Source: Mercurialis annua
Lineage: Eukaryota > Streptophyta > Magnoliopsida > Malpighiales > Euphorbiaceae
Assembly (NCBI RefSeq): GCF_937616625.2
Contig: NC_065570.1
Location: 51,141,665-51,205,664 of the forward strand
Length of the DNA: 64,000 nt
Direction of reading: 5' to 3'
The position numbers were made by a program, and so were the translations under genes. This document shows positions 47,275-59,789 of the stretch, piece by piece (within the stretch, counting starts at the first letter, position 1; every line of letters begins with the position of its first letter). The notes under the pieces were generated by a model. The model was not told where the DNA came from, searched no databases, and saw only the letters and a program-made list of their open reading frames with translations.

Positions 47275-50200
47275 TATATCATAAATTATAAAATTGGTGG
47301 ATCATATTACTATTCCAATTTTTTTTTAATTATATCTACTATATTAGTTAAAAATATAAATGTACAAAATATTTTTTCATATTTTTATTGGTAATTATAA
47401 AATATAAATGTATAAAATATAAATGTATAAATTACAAAATTGGTCATTTTCAAGATTAGCATCGTAAGACCGCTACCGACTTTTTAATACCAATAACAAT
47501 AGAGACATTTCCATTTTTGATTAACTGGCAGAAACATCTTTATATTTCTAGTATGAATTACGTTTGCTGTACTTTCATTCGACTTAACAACATTTTTTAA
47601 TTGTTTTAACTGCAAAGTGATGTCTAATTAATCCTAATTAGTAATTCAATACCATAGTTTTTCTAGATGAAACCAATATCATAATTTTAAAATCTAGTTC
47701 AAAAAATATGTATTTTATAAATCTAATCAAAATCAATTGTAATTCATCTTAACTTTATTTTTATAATTTGACAAACATATTTCAAAATTAAAAATATTAA
47801 TGATTCATGTCATGTATTAAATTAATAAATTTTTAAATTGAATGAATATATTATCAATTTTTTAAAATTTGGATATTATAAAAATTGAATTTTTAATTAT
47901 ATTTAAAAGGTAAAAAATTTAATTTTTATATCCATTAACCTAATTTAATTAAAGGTAAAAGTAAGAAATGTTTAAAAATTGAGCGAACCAACCATTGGTT
48001 CAACCAATTATGTATACTAAATATAAAAAAACTAACATGATTAATGGTATAATCAGTTGAACTGCTGGATCAACCGAGTCAACCATCAGTTAATCAATTC
48101 AGCTGGACTAGACTTTTAGCTTTTAAATTCAGAATGGATTAGGTAATTGGCCGGTTCGGTCCAATTCTTTAATCAACAACTAAAATTAAAATTTCGAACT
48201 CATAAGTTTGTGTTAGGTATGGTGAGTTTTAAATGTGCACCTCTTCAACTATTCTGAATTTATACATTCTCAAGATTAAATTTCTGTCCAGTATCACTAG
48301 ACTTTTTCTTCTTTATCTTTTTTTAATTTAAAAAATATTAGAAATTAGAATGCAGAATGAATATACTATTTTATCAATGTCTTTAAAATCGAATCAATTC
48401 AAATAAACCAGCCGAGTCACTGTAATTTAAAACAATATGATTGAAAACTCCAATTTGAAAATATTATTTGATCTTTGTGCTGTGTGTGGTTATTTGATTT
48501 AAGTTTAAACGGATTAAAAAAAAACATTTTATAAATAAAACCACTAAAATGTTCCTTTTAGATGCAAATCTGGAAAATTTGTAAACCTTGTCCTACGTCA
48601 TTTTATTTTGGGGTTCTAGAAGACATTTTAATTGCTATGACAACTTGAGGACACGTATTTAAACAAACTGATTCAATTCAATGATTTAGGATATACAACT
48701 AACTGAAGGGACCAAAAGAGAAAAAAGTTCAAACTTTAGGTTTAATTAAGAAAACCACTGGCCAATTGTGCATTTTCAAAATCATTCATTCAATTATTAG
48801 AAAAAAATAAATCATTCATTCCTAAAAGATCTCACAATCATTTAGATTTAATATATTGGTAATTATAAAAAATCACAGTCTATTTTATAAATATGTTATG
48901 AGTAAAGGATTAATCGGGTTTCTGAATATATAATTTAGGGTCAAATAACCCACTTTTACTTTTAACAATACTCTCAATTATTGAATTAAGAATAATACTC
49001 CATGGTTTTAGGTCAATTAATAATAAAATTGGATCAATCCGATTCATGAACTAGTTCATCTTATGTAATTGATCCAAAGAATAAAGTATTGTGTTTACTT
49101 GATCAAAATAACAAAAAAATATTTGAATCTCAAATTTAGGACTGAATTGATCCATTATTCAATATTTTATTGAGGTTTCAGAATTTAAAGTTTTATATAA
49201 TTATATTTAATTTTATATTTTATGATTAATATTAAAAAAACTCTCTATTGTTTAGCTCATGATTCATTAAATTTAATATGTATTCAAAAAATAAAAATAA
49301 TTGCAAACGAAGAAAAAGATTCTTACGATCCACATAAGGGCGGGTGTCTTGGTCCAGAAGATCAAATGCCTTCTTCCAAATGATGTTTCTCTAGCAAATC
49401 TGAATCTTTCTGGATCTGTAATATATTATCAAATAAAACAAAATTATTATAAGTGTGAATAATTTTATTAATATACAGCTCAAAAAGTAAACTCAAATTA
49501 TAAATTTAAGCTAAAAAAACACATAAGTACTGTAATTAGAGAGTTGGAGTAATTGCGTACCGTGTGAGAATTGGTACTCAGCTGTTCGTGTTTCCTTTTC
49601 CCATGATTTCCAACTCCTCATCTGCAATTCAGCAATAGAGTCGGTGACTTTTTATTTCGAAATAAAAAATAAATAAATTAGAAGTTCGTATTCAAAATTA
49701 GGCTGAATCATAAAAAGGTATTCCATTTTTCGGCTTTTGGGTTTATATTTTAATTTTTTAATATTGTAATTTTTATCCTATTTTTTAATTTTTTGTTTTA
49801 ATTATACCACTTTTTTAAATTAGAGTTAATCTATTTGGAAAAAGTTTAAATGTCTATACTTTCAGTTTTTAATATTTTTGAAAATAATAAAGATTTATTT
49901 AAATTATATATTAAATATGAAAAATATATTTAATTTTTTTTCGAATAGTAAAAATTAATTTTGAAATACGTGTTAAATATCAAGAACACATTTGAACTTT
50001 TTTTAGAATAATAAAACTGTAAAGTCGATTTTAAGAAAATGGGACATTTGATACAGAAAAATTGAAAAATAAAATAAATTTGATAATTTTAAATGTTTAA
50101 AATATAAATAATTTTTTTTTAAAAAACAGGTTATTTTTTAATAACTATATTTTAATTATAAAATACACTAAAATTTATAATTTATTTTACACTTATTAAT

Positions 50201-51895
50201 TATGTGATTAGAGCAATACCTTGGCTCTACCCAAAACCATTGTGAGAGCACAGTACAGCACGTGAAAAACAGCCAACACGAATATGAAAATATGGAGTTG
50301 ATGAATTCCATCCGATGACACAAATGGGACTTTACCCTGTACCCAAGAAAAAAAAAATATAAATTGGCAGAATCAAAAATTTTAAGAGGAGGCGAAAGTA
50401 GAAAAATGAGATAATTAAAAAATTGTTATAACAATTTTTCGTCAGAAATTCATTGTAAAATTTTGTGACATAAATTTCCGTTGTAAATTTATCCGTCACA
50501 AGCTGAAAATTTCTTTTGAATTGGATAAATTAAAACAGTAATACTACTTTATAAGCCACCAATTTAAGACATTTTTTATAATCGTTCTTACGTGACAAGA
50601 TTTCATTCATTCAGTTCCATCCAAAAGTGTATAGCACAAAAAATTTAAGTTTATACATCCACATTTCAATGAAACGATTCAAAAAAAGTGGATTAAAGGA
50701 GATTACTCAATTAGAAATAACTGGTTACTAGCGGATAAGGACGTCCGCCACCTGCCACCTTCCTTCCGCCTTACAGTCAATTAAAGATTTTATTTGAATT
50801 TTTTTGTTTATTTAGAACACTGAAATCAAACAGCACGGCAGAAATTAAGTTCCGTTTTCATGCATATTTTTATTTTTCTTGGTCAAGAAAATCAAATATG
50901 CTACACATACATGTTGACACTCAAGAAAATTTCTATAAGTTGATTGCCTGCTGAATTTGCTTTTCTATTTTTTGTTACAAATCAAAACCCAATTTCCACA
51001 GTTTCACTCTCTATGTCCACATTAGATAAATTAAATTTGCTTTGAAAAACTATATAACATTATTAAATTAATAATTTATTATATATATATTTTTTACATA
51101 GTTGTTTTCAAAATTCAAGTTGACAAACTTACAAACTAACTAAAATCACCTGATCAGCACATTTATCAGTAGTTGCAGCACCGGCCAAGAATCGCCGGAA
51201 CCTTAAATCGGAATCGGAAATACTCAGAAGCTTCCTCCGATTTTCGTCATTTATAAATTGTTCAGATTTAAGTATTGCTTGCTCTTGCTTCTTGCTACAT
51301 GGATGCCACGTCGCTCCAACACTTTCTGGTATGCATATAGCCGATATTGGTCCTTGACCTATAGTTAGGAGCAATGATATAAACCCTAATAGCATAAGCT
51401 CTGCACACCAAAAACAATAAAAATTAGATTATTTTCGTATTGTATATAAAAAGAAAATCAAATTTTACGTTTTTCGTTTCTGAAAACGCTTTTGAAACCC
51501 ATAAATTCTATATTTATAATTAACTTTAATATGTAAAATATAATTTGTCCATTTTTCATTTCCGCATTTATCGTTTCGTCATTTTCGTTTCCGCGCAGCA
51601 TATAATTTGGTTATACCTGATTTAATTTTTTCAAGGGCTTCATAAAGAGCTCTCTTGTGTCTCTTCTTTAACCACTGCAAAAAGGTGAAAATATATCGAA
51701 ATCATTTTAAATTAGTACAAAATATTCATGTATATCAAAGTATATAATATATATACAAAAATAAGAATTTACCTTTCCGATGAGATGAATGATGTATTCA
51801 ATGATTATAGAAATCAAGACTAAAACAAAACAAACTATAGCGACGGCCCATGTCGGCGTTTGCTCCAAGGACCTTCCTCCACCACCTCCGGCCAT
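43747..51895 (-). CDS. MLO: MLO seven-transmembrane protein, clade V-like
   Basis: Fifteen exons: 51895-51773, 51674-51617, 51400-51150, 50336-50220, 49621-49561, 49415-49327, 46388-46314, 46151-46057, 45776-45727, 45564-45524, 45310-45137, 45013-44978, 44756-44689, 44602-44542 and 44253-43747. All phases agree, giving 601 residues. Hallmarks in order: [69 protein letters not shown] block (here [18 protein letters not shown]), [31 protein letters not shown] and [19 protein letters not shown]. The calmodulin-binding helix ([12 protein letters not shown]) follows. The long tail has the [11 protein letters not shown] block and ends in EFSF, a clade V trait. MLO proteins are plasma-membrane proteins linked to calcium signalling; clade V members in other eudicots are powdery-mildew susceptibility factors. 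A TATA-like site is near 51958 (minus). No lesion is seen. Confidence 0.95.
46800..47110 (+). pseudogene. LINE 3'-end fragment in MLO intron 6
   Basis: The plus strand encodes a decayed ORF2 end ([13 protein letters not shown], then [14 protein letters not shown]), parallel to LWEIWKCRN and FTKAAFIFKCCNRD at the end of the LINE at 59937-60200. The LINE 3' UTR follows, with GTGTGCCACTTTTTGTGCGAAAG against GTGTGCCACTTCTTGTGCGAAAG (compare 20-base cores GTGCCACTTTTTGTGCGAAA). It is antisense to MLO within its 2.94-kb intron. Confidence 0.75.
47219..47268. repeat. (TA)n microsatellite in MLO intron 6
   Basis: About 25 TA units. Confidence 0.95.
51437..51606. repeat. Intronic MITE-like repeat in MLO intron 2
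   Basis: Same family as the repeats in IDD intron 2 and NAC intron 2: TTTCGTTTCTGAAAACGC, TCTATATTTATAATTAA and an end of TTTCCGCGCAGCATATAA. It nearly fills the intron to the exon 2 donor at 51617. Confidence 0.5.
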
Positions 51896-52304
51896 GGATT
51901 AAACCTTCGGCTGTTCTTGATTACAGGAAAAGAATCAAGAACACCCTTGAATTTTTCTATAAATAATCAAGAAGGACTATAGTGCAAAAAGAAAAACTTA
52001 ACTTTCACCTCAAGATATAAATTAGAAAGACAGTTTAGTTTGCAGAGTTTAGTTGAATAGAGACTGAGAAATACGTCTGGAAGTAAGGTTACGTAGAATA
52101 CTTAGATAAAACAGAGAATGAGAGGAAATAGTAAGGAAATTTCAAATCATTTCATAGATATATAGAAAACGAGTGTGTGAACTTAAATGAGAAAATTCAT
52201 CAAAAAAAAACTTAAATGAGAAAAAGAAAGAAGTGGATTTTTTTTTATTTCTATTTGAAAAAGAATTAAAATGTAAGATTTTAAATTTAATAAAAGATTT
52301 TAAG
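51896..52304. other. MLO 5' flank and promoter
   Basis: It should hold the 5' UTR and core promoter of MLO (TATA-like TTATTTATAG on the minus strand near 51960). No other feature supported. Confidence 0.5.
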
Positions 52305-53168
52305 TGGCAATTTGCCCCCTCAACTTGTAAATAATGGGCAATTAACACATAAATTAATTATGTAGGCAAATTAGTCATGAACTTGATAGTTATGGGCAAT
52401 TAACTCCAATATTAGCTTACAAGTTGAGGTGATAAATTGCCAATTTCGAGGACAATTAGCTTACAAGTTAAAGGGATAAATTGCCAAAATGGGGTTATCT
52501 GTAGGGCTGTGCAAAAACCGAACCAAACCGAACCGTTTCACCGAACCGAACCGAAATTACAATTACGGTTCGGTTATTTGGTGACTATGGTTCGGTTCGG
52601 TTTGTAATTAGGTAAAAATTTGGTGTCCGGTTTTCGGTTCGGTTTGAGCATTTTAAAAACCGAAAAAACCGAAAAACCGAACAATTAATAAAAAAATAAA
52701 AATATATATATTAATATATATAAATTTATATTTTTTTGGTTTAATATTTTAATTATAGTTGATATATAAGTTAATAAACTTCATATAACATATAATTATG
52801 CTAATAACTATATAAAAATATTTATTAGATACTTATTATTTAATATTAGAATTTATTTTATGATAAAAAAAATTAAAAAATGAAGAAAGTAAAAAATTTC
52901 GGTTTTTCACCGAACCGAACCGAACCAAACCGAACTTTTCGGTTCGGTTTGGTGTAAGCCAAAATTAGAATTCGGTCCGGTTCGGTTTGTGATTTTTAAC
53001 AAATTTCGGTGTTCGGTTTGTTCGGTTCGGTGACCGAACCGACCGAACTAACCGAACGCACAGCCCTAGTTATCTGTTCATAGTCAACAAATTTGTGACT
53101 AATTTGTCCACAAAATTAATTTATATGTTAATTGGTTATTGCTTACAAGTTGAAGGAGTAAATTGCCA
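52305..53168. mobile_element. Foldback MITE interrupted by a hAT MITE
   Basis: The left arm TGGCAATTTGCCCCCTCAAC is inverted at the right (TGGCAATTTACTCCTTCAAC). AATTAACATATAAATTAATT-type and GACAAATTAGTCA blocks pair further in. Its target duplication was not found. Without the nested element it is about 290 bp. Confidence 0.65.
52502..53068. mobile_element. hAT MITE with CGGTTCGGTT-rich arms, 567 bp
   Basis: The ends TAGGGCTGTGCAAAAACC and TAGGGCTGTGCGTTCGGTT are inverted. A perfect 8-bp duplication GTTATCTG flanks it (52494-52501 and 53069-53076). Long CCGAACCGAA/TTCGGTTCGG runs near both ends pair with each other. Confidence 0.9.
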
Positions 53169-56027
53169 GTTATGTTTTTAATGAAACAAAAAATTATATC
53201 AAATGTGTATATATTGAATCATTAATACCTATTTAATAATTTTTATATTTATTTATAAAAAGTGGTTTTCTTATTTTCTTATTTAAATTTTAATAAAAAA
53301 GTGAAGTGAATTATAAATAGAAGTCAATGATAGTTTAAAATAAAATTCTTGATTCTGTGTAAGATGAATCTTAATTTTAATTTTATTAAATGTCATTTAG
53401 TTCAACACTTTCACTTTCGAGACGTTAATTTAAATATTATACAACTATTTAAATATTTATTATATTTATTATTTATAAATAAGAAGGAACGAATAGGGTG
53501 GGTGACTTTGACTTTAGCTTTGGGGAGAGAGAGATGAAGTGGTTACTTGACTTGATCAAATAATTCAAAGGCACAGATTTATTTGACTAATTTATAAAAA
53601 TCAATTTGTAGGGTCATTTACTTGCATGATCATTCTTTAATCACCGTTGATTTGCTATTCCTACCAAGTCAACTCCACCTTGCCATTCTAAAAACAATGT
53701 TATCACTAATTAAAATATCCATAATCAAATTTCATATTGAAGATAAATTAGTTAAATTTAAAAAAATTATCTTAAAATCTTTCTACATTATGGTAAAAAC
53801 AAATTACAGATAATCACTTTTATCATTTGTTTGGTGTTTGTAGGATGCAATTCATTTCAAATTTTAAGAACATTAAATTTTCACAATCACTATTTTTTTT
53901 ATTTTTCTCATATTAATAAAATATTAATTTATCTTACTTTAGATACTTAATTTTAAAGTTAGAAAATACCAGATTTTTTAATCATTTCAAGTTAAATTTA
54001 AGTCTACCGGGTCTTGTCACTTTGTAATTTTTTCTTATATTTTTACGGTCACTAATCTTTTAATTTCTTTTATTTTGTTATAATTTTTTGATTGTCATAT
54101 GATGTGGCGAGATCCGATTGTCATTTATAATAAATTGATCTAAAATCATTATAAAGCTCTACGTTGTTTGAAATTTTGAAATTTTATACTTAGATTACAA
54201 TAAATTAAAATTTTGCAAATAAAATAATACTATATAATAATTTTTTTTTAAATAAAGCATATTAAAAAAAAGCATTGGACTGCATCGTAAAACAACTGAT
54301 AACAAATATAAAAAAAACAATTAAGCCTAATAATCGGTCAACTAAAGAAAACTAAATGAAAATTTAAAACTAATTAAAATGGTAATTGATAAACATGAAA
54401 AATTCAAGAATTAGGATTCTCAAGTTAATTGAATATGATCTATCATGTTCAGTCAATCTACACTATTCATTATAAAATGAATGATGTAGATTAACTTGAT
54501 ATATTTTACACTTTTTCAATTTACATCATTCATTTTATAATGAATGATGTAGATTGATCAAATAGGTCTTATTCAATCAATTTGAGAGGATCATAATTCA
54601 AATGGTAAGAATTTTTTAATATCATCTGTTCTTTTAGAGCTATTATTTTCAGCATATTCCATTTCATATATATTTCAAACGATCTAAATAGAATGTTAAA
54701 TCTAAAATCTAAACAAACGCTACGAACGATTTTGGTTTTGATGAATACAACCAAATATTATATATATACTTCCGAACAATTAATGATTTTTTGCGAGGTC
54801 ATTTAGAAAACCACTTTGATGAAGCTTTCTCTCTCTCGAACTCTCACATTCCCTTTCTATGATTTCGCTACTCATTCTAAGAGAAAAACACTGCTCGGTT
54901 CATGCCAAATTATTAAAACATATTTGGCTCCAATAAAAATGTAATCTTCCTCAAAATTTTAAGAACTAATATTTTATTCCTGTTCAATCAACTATTTTGT
55001 ACAAATTTCATTTCATTAGAAGAAAGTATACTAATATATTAAAGTTTTGAGATTGATTAAAAAAATCTCATATTGCCACTTTAAGGGAAATGGAACTTGA
55101 CTTGACCGGCTAAGTACAGGATATCATACGATGATTGAATAATTATAAACAACTGATCATCCGATCGTGTTGGATGCTAATTGAATATTAAATGTGCAAT
55201 TCTAATATTTTCATGACTTGGTCTACGCCTAAAACCCTGGCTTTTCCCTCTTATAACAAAACAAATAAATGAGACCATTAATATATAACCATGTTGAATG
55301 ATGTTTTTTTTTATCATAGGCTAAATTTCCATTAATAATAATGAAAATACAATAAATGAACAATTCTTCAACAGATTGAAAGAACTATTCTACAATAATG
55401 ATGGGTGCTGTAAATACAATCATCGATTAGGGCTTTTCAAACCATCAAATGGGTCACCCAATACATTTATGGTTCCAATTAAAAATACGATCTTTAAGCC
55501 GCTCTATCCGTGAAACTTCAAACCTTATCTTCAACATGAATCCACAAATTAGATCTAATAAAACACAAACACAACACTTAAAAAATATTAAAAAAAAAAA
55601 AACCATAAAGACTTTATTTTTCAAGTTGAAGATTAAGATCCGATCAAAAAAGTTTTAAACTTTTATGATTCGAGTAAAAATCCGTCAAATCGACTAAAAA
55701 AAAAGAAGAAAAATTTCATTAATAGATTTTTGAAAAAAACCACTAGTTAAAATGAGAAGGTGGTTTTCCGGCCACCAAAACCACCTTCAAACTATAGTTC
55801 TTCATCCATCTATAATAAAAGGATCTTCTTTATTCAACAATCACTAAATATCACTAAAAAGGAGAGCGTAAAAGGATAGAGGAGGTGGTTAATTATTATA
55901 GTATACCATAGTTATTAATTATTATGGTATGCCATGAAAGCTTTTGATGAGGTTCGGGTTCACCATAACAAAAAACAATGATATTAAAAAAAAAAAGAGA
56001 TTGCTCTTGTAATTCGGAAGATTTTAA
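53169..56027. other. Intergenic DNA upstream of MLO
   Basis: No gene. At 54440-54565 alternating inverted copies of CATTCATTTTATAATGAATG and AATGATGTAGATT form hairpins. The 55295-55890 stretch has a poly(T) start and a GGTGGTTTTCCGGCCACC motif that recall the LINE-derived element at 21500-22360, but I found no flanking duplication. Confidence 0.5.
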
Positions 56028-56523
56028 GGACTGTTTGGTTGGTCTTAAAATATAGGAAAATGGAAATGAGAATGAGTGATTTTTATTATTTGTGTTTGTT
56101 TTGTCAAAATATACTAAAAAATAATAATATGATTATCTCATATTCTCCATTCCCCCCTCATCCATGGAGTGAACTTTTCATTTTTAGTAGGAATCAAAGT
56201 TTATTTAAAATAATAAAAAATATATTTTATTAAAAAATAAAATTTTTAAAAAATAAAAAAATAAAACTTTAAATAATTAAAAAATAAAAAAAAGAAAAAA
56301 AAACAAATAAAAAAGAAAAAAGAAAAAAAAAATTATAAAAAAATTTAATAAATTATTTTTTTAACAAATAATAAATATTTTTTTTGTAAAATTCTACTCA
56401 TTCTTATTTCTATACTAATTTACTGAACTAAAAAACAAATGAAAACAATCATTTTTATTGCCATTCTTTCTCATTCTGATTTCCATTCCGATTTCGATTC
56501 CAAACCTTTAACCAAACAGCCCC
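56028..56523. mobile_element. GTTTGGTT-type MITE, 496 bp
   Basis: The left end GGACTGTTTGGTTGG and right end TTAACCAAACAGCCCC are inverted, with TTAA on both sides. The interior has an A-rich low-complexity run (56215-56350). Similar in type to 17494-18046. Confidence 0.65.
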
Positions 56524-56839
56524 TTAATGTGATACTTCAACAACTAAATTATAGGTAAAACTAGAGACAAATTCACAAAGATATACAATTTTAATTTTTA
56601 TATACCCGGTTTCAAATTGCGTGATACACACGTGGCTTTTAATATGACTCGTCAATTTATATATTAATTAAAGTCATCATAATTATATTAATTTATTTTA
56701 ATTATAATTAGCATTAGCATTAAATTAATTAGAATTTTTATTAATTTTTAAAATTAATTGACGTAAATACCATTTATTTATAATTTATATTTTAGTTGGG
56801 TCAGAAATCTTTTATGAGTTTAATTAGGATGATTATTAA

Positions 56840-57501
56840 TGATGGAAACACGTTTTATCAAGAACATAATAACGAACCGAGTCATGTAAGGGTTTGGCCA
56901 ATGACGTCTACCTCATGATTCGCCCAGACGTATGCGATATGTATCGGCACGGCCGAATCCTAAGAAATTCGCATGCCTAAGAGCATGCTCATATAGACTT
57001 CGCCCAAATAAGATATGACCTAAATTCTCAAGGAATCGGCCAAGCTTAATAGCCCGAACTATAAAGATATAATTTTGCTAAAAAATCGAGTCCAAAATCA
57101 ACTGATACAATAATTACAGGGAGATTATAGTAGATAAGATCTTCTAAATATATCGAAGATTATCTCTTTAACGAGATTAAATACTAAATCAGGAAAACAT
57201 TTATATTTAGGACTTTTTCCTAAATAAGGCAAGATAGAAGATCATACTACAAAGTAGGAATCCCTTTCTTACTTTGATTCTACTTCCTAAAGAAATTCAA
57301 TTTCTTCTCGGACTCAAACATGTCAGATCTCACTACTATAAAAGAGCTGAGGTATGCCCATAAATACCCACATTCAATAATACTACTTCTCCCTCTAAAG
57401 TCTAAACTGACTTAAGTATTGGAGAATTAATCGGTCAACCACTGCCCGATTAACCATATACCTTATTTTACAGGTCATCAGCCGGAGCTCACAATCCATC
57501 A
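56840..57501 (+). repeat. LTR of a second retrotransposon, 662 bp
   Basis: It starts TGATGG and ends CCATCA, the same six-base termini as the LTR at 6312, though the body is unrelated by eye. A TATA box (TATAAAAG, 57337-57344) lies about 160 bp before its end. It is followed by a primer-site-like sequence. The partner LTR is not in the window, or it was lost. Confidence 0.65.
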
Positions 57502-57699
57502 AATCGCCGTCTGTAGAAAATTCTTAAACAAACTTCATTTAAGAAGTTTTTCTGTGAACCAAACAAAATTTGTTCATCAAGATGACTATCAACAAAACTG
57601 ATTTGTGAAATAAACAAACGCTTGAACCAAATGACAAGCAACCTATGGATCCTAAAGAAATAGACATCATCACCCCCACCTCTAAATCTCTCTGTCGGG
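57502..57699 (+). mobile_element. Start of the internal region of the second LTR element
   Basis: The ATCGCCGTCTGTAGAAAA stretch at 57503 resembles the primer site of the element at 6312. A gag-like opening follows (ATG at 57581, then an in-frame stop, then DKQPMDPKEIDIITPTSK in another frame). It is cut at 57700 by the CACTA-like end. Confidence 0.45.
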
Positions 57700-59356
57700 C
57701 ACTAATAGAAAACAGCCGATTAGCGACAAAATTTAGTGACAGGCTAAAATTTTGTCGCTAAATTGAGCTTTTGCGACGGACTTGGCGACGGAAGTAGTGT
57801 CCGTCGCCAAATCTATCGAAAAGTATGGTGGGAGACTCCCCGCCACATTTAACGACGGACAGTCCACCGCTAAATGTGGCATTCCATTGTAGAATGTGGC
57901 GGGGAAACTCCCGCCATATAATGCCATCAAATATTTATGACGAAAATTGTTAATTCGTCGCTAATATTTGCAATAGGCCCAAACGCTGCGACGGACTGAC
58001 AAATCCGTCGCCAAACTTAGCGTCGGATTTGAACGTTCGTCGCAAAAATGGAGTGAAATTCTGCGTTTGATTTATTTACTGATTTTAGCGAGGAATATAA
58101 ATTTCGTCGCTAAAATCAATAAATAAATCAAACGCAGATCCTTCCCCTTTCTTCTCTTCTCTGCGTTATTTCTTCTCTTCTCCGCCGTTTCCTTCCCCTC
58201 CGCCGCCGAAACCACCGCTTACTCTTCCGCCGGCTCCTCTCCTCTCCACTGCTCAACTCCGGCTCCGTCCACAGCCCCCTACAGCCGTCCACAGCCTCCT
58301 ACCGCCGTCCACATCCACCATGGTAAGTTATTTTAATTATAATTTATTATTTATAATAGTTTCAGATTAGTTGTATATTAGGTTTAAATTAGATTTTAAA
58401 TTATGTGTTAGGGTTAATTTAATCAAATTTTATATTAGGTTTAAATTAGATTTTAAACTAGGGTTTGAGGGGTAAATTAGATTTTAAATTAGGGTTTGAG
58501 GGCTAGTTTAAATTATTTTTCAGATTTTATATTAGGTTTAAATTGAGTTTAAATTAGATTTTAAATTAGGGTTTTAAGGTTAATTTAAATATTTAGGGTT
58601 AGGTTAAATATTTAGGTATAGGTTAGATATTTAAAATTAATTTTGTGTTTGTAAAATTTTATTTGAAATTATGGTAAGTAATTATTATTACATATATTAT
58701 CTTTTTAATTTGTGAAATTATAGTTAAATAATCGTTTAATTGTGAAAGTAGTTATTAATTACGATAATTGGTTCAAGCGATCGAAAGAAAAATATCATCG
58801 AAAACAAGCCTATAGTAATAGGTGTTTATCAGTTTTTTAGAACACTATAAATAAACTAATTCAAAGTTTAACTTTTTCTAAACTAATTGTTGTTATATAT
58901 TTCTTAAAAATCCGACAGTATTTTCTCTATAAATAAGCATCACCAATTTTTCATGGAAATCCTGCAGGAAACAATACATGTTCTAAAATAATCAACAAAT
59001 CAATTCGTCTCAAACTAACCTTATTCGATAATTTAAAAAATATTTTGCTTCATTTTACATATTAACTTCATTTCAAAATTAAATCTAATTAACCTAATTA
59101 AAACAATAATTAGCAATTAATTAACCTAATTAGCACTTATACGTTAACATATATATAATTAACCTACTTTAATTCAACATATATCTAATTAACCTATATT
59201 AATCAATTAATTAACCGATTTTTTAATCAAATAATTAAATAAATTTACTAATTACACAATTAAACAATAATTATAAAATAATTAGTTGGTATAAATTAAC
59301 TACTTTTAATCTATTTTAACCTAACAATTGACCTAACTACTATCAATCTCGTACAC

Positions 59357-59438
<82 letters not shown>

Positions 59439-59789
59439 AATCTAACAAACTAAATTAACTTAATTAAATTAACTAAAATCTAGTTATTTCTAATATGACA
59501 ATCAACAAAATAACTAAAATTAAACGATTACTAATCAGAGGAGCAACGGAGGAGATCGAACCTGGAGCAGTTAAGCGGCGATGGAGGCCAGCGGAGGACA
59601 ACAGAAAAAAACCCAAAAAAGACAAAAACAATTGGGAAACGAAGCTAATAACTAAAGAAAGTGAAAATACGAAGGAGGGGCAGCGTCGGGGCTTCAACGT
59701 GGTCGAAAATGGCAGAAAAGAGGGGTGTGGCGTCGAGTTTCTTTTAGTCGCCAATCTTTTAGCTAAAACGGAGCGTTTCAATTTTAGCC
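57700..59789. mobile_element. CACTA (En/Spm)-like terminal region
   Basis: It begins CACTAATAGAAAACAGCC. About 300 bp of subterminal motifs follow in both directions (TAGCGACAAAATTT, GCGACGGACTTGG, CCGTCGCCAAAT), as in En/Spm ends. A perfect long hairpin lies at about 58063-58136. A CT-rich leader (58137-58315) ends at an ATG that coincides with a strong donor (CCATGGTAAGT). The remainder to 59789 is AT-rich with no transposase. The other CACTA terminus was not found, and the LINE begins at 59790. Confidence 0.6.
59367..59436. repeat. (TA)n microsatellite
   Basis: Long TA run with two interruptions. Confidence 0.9.
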
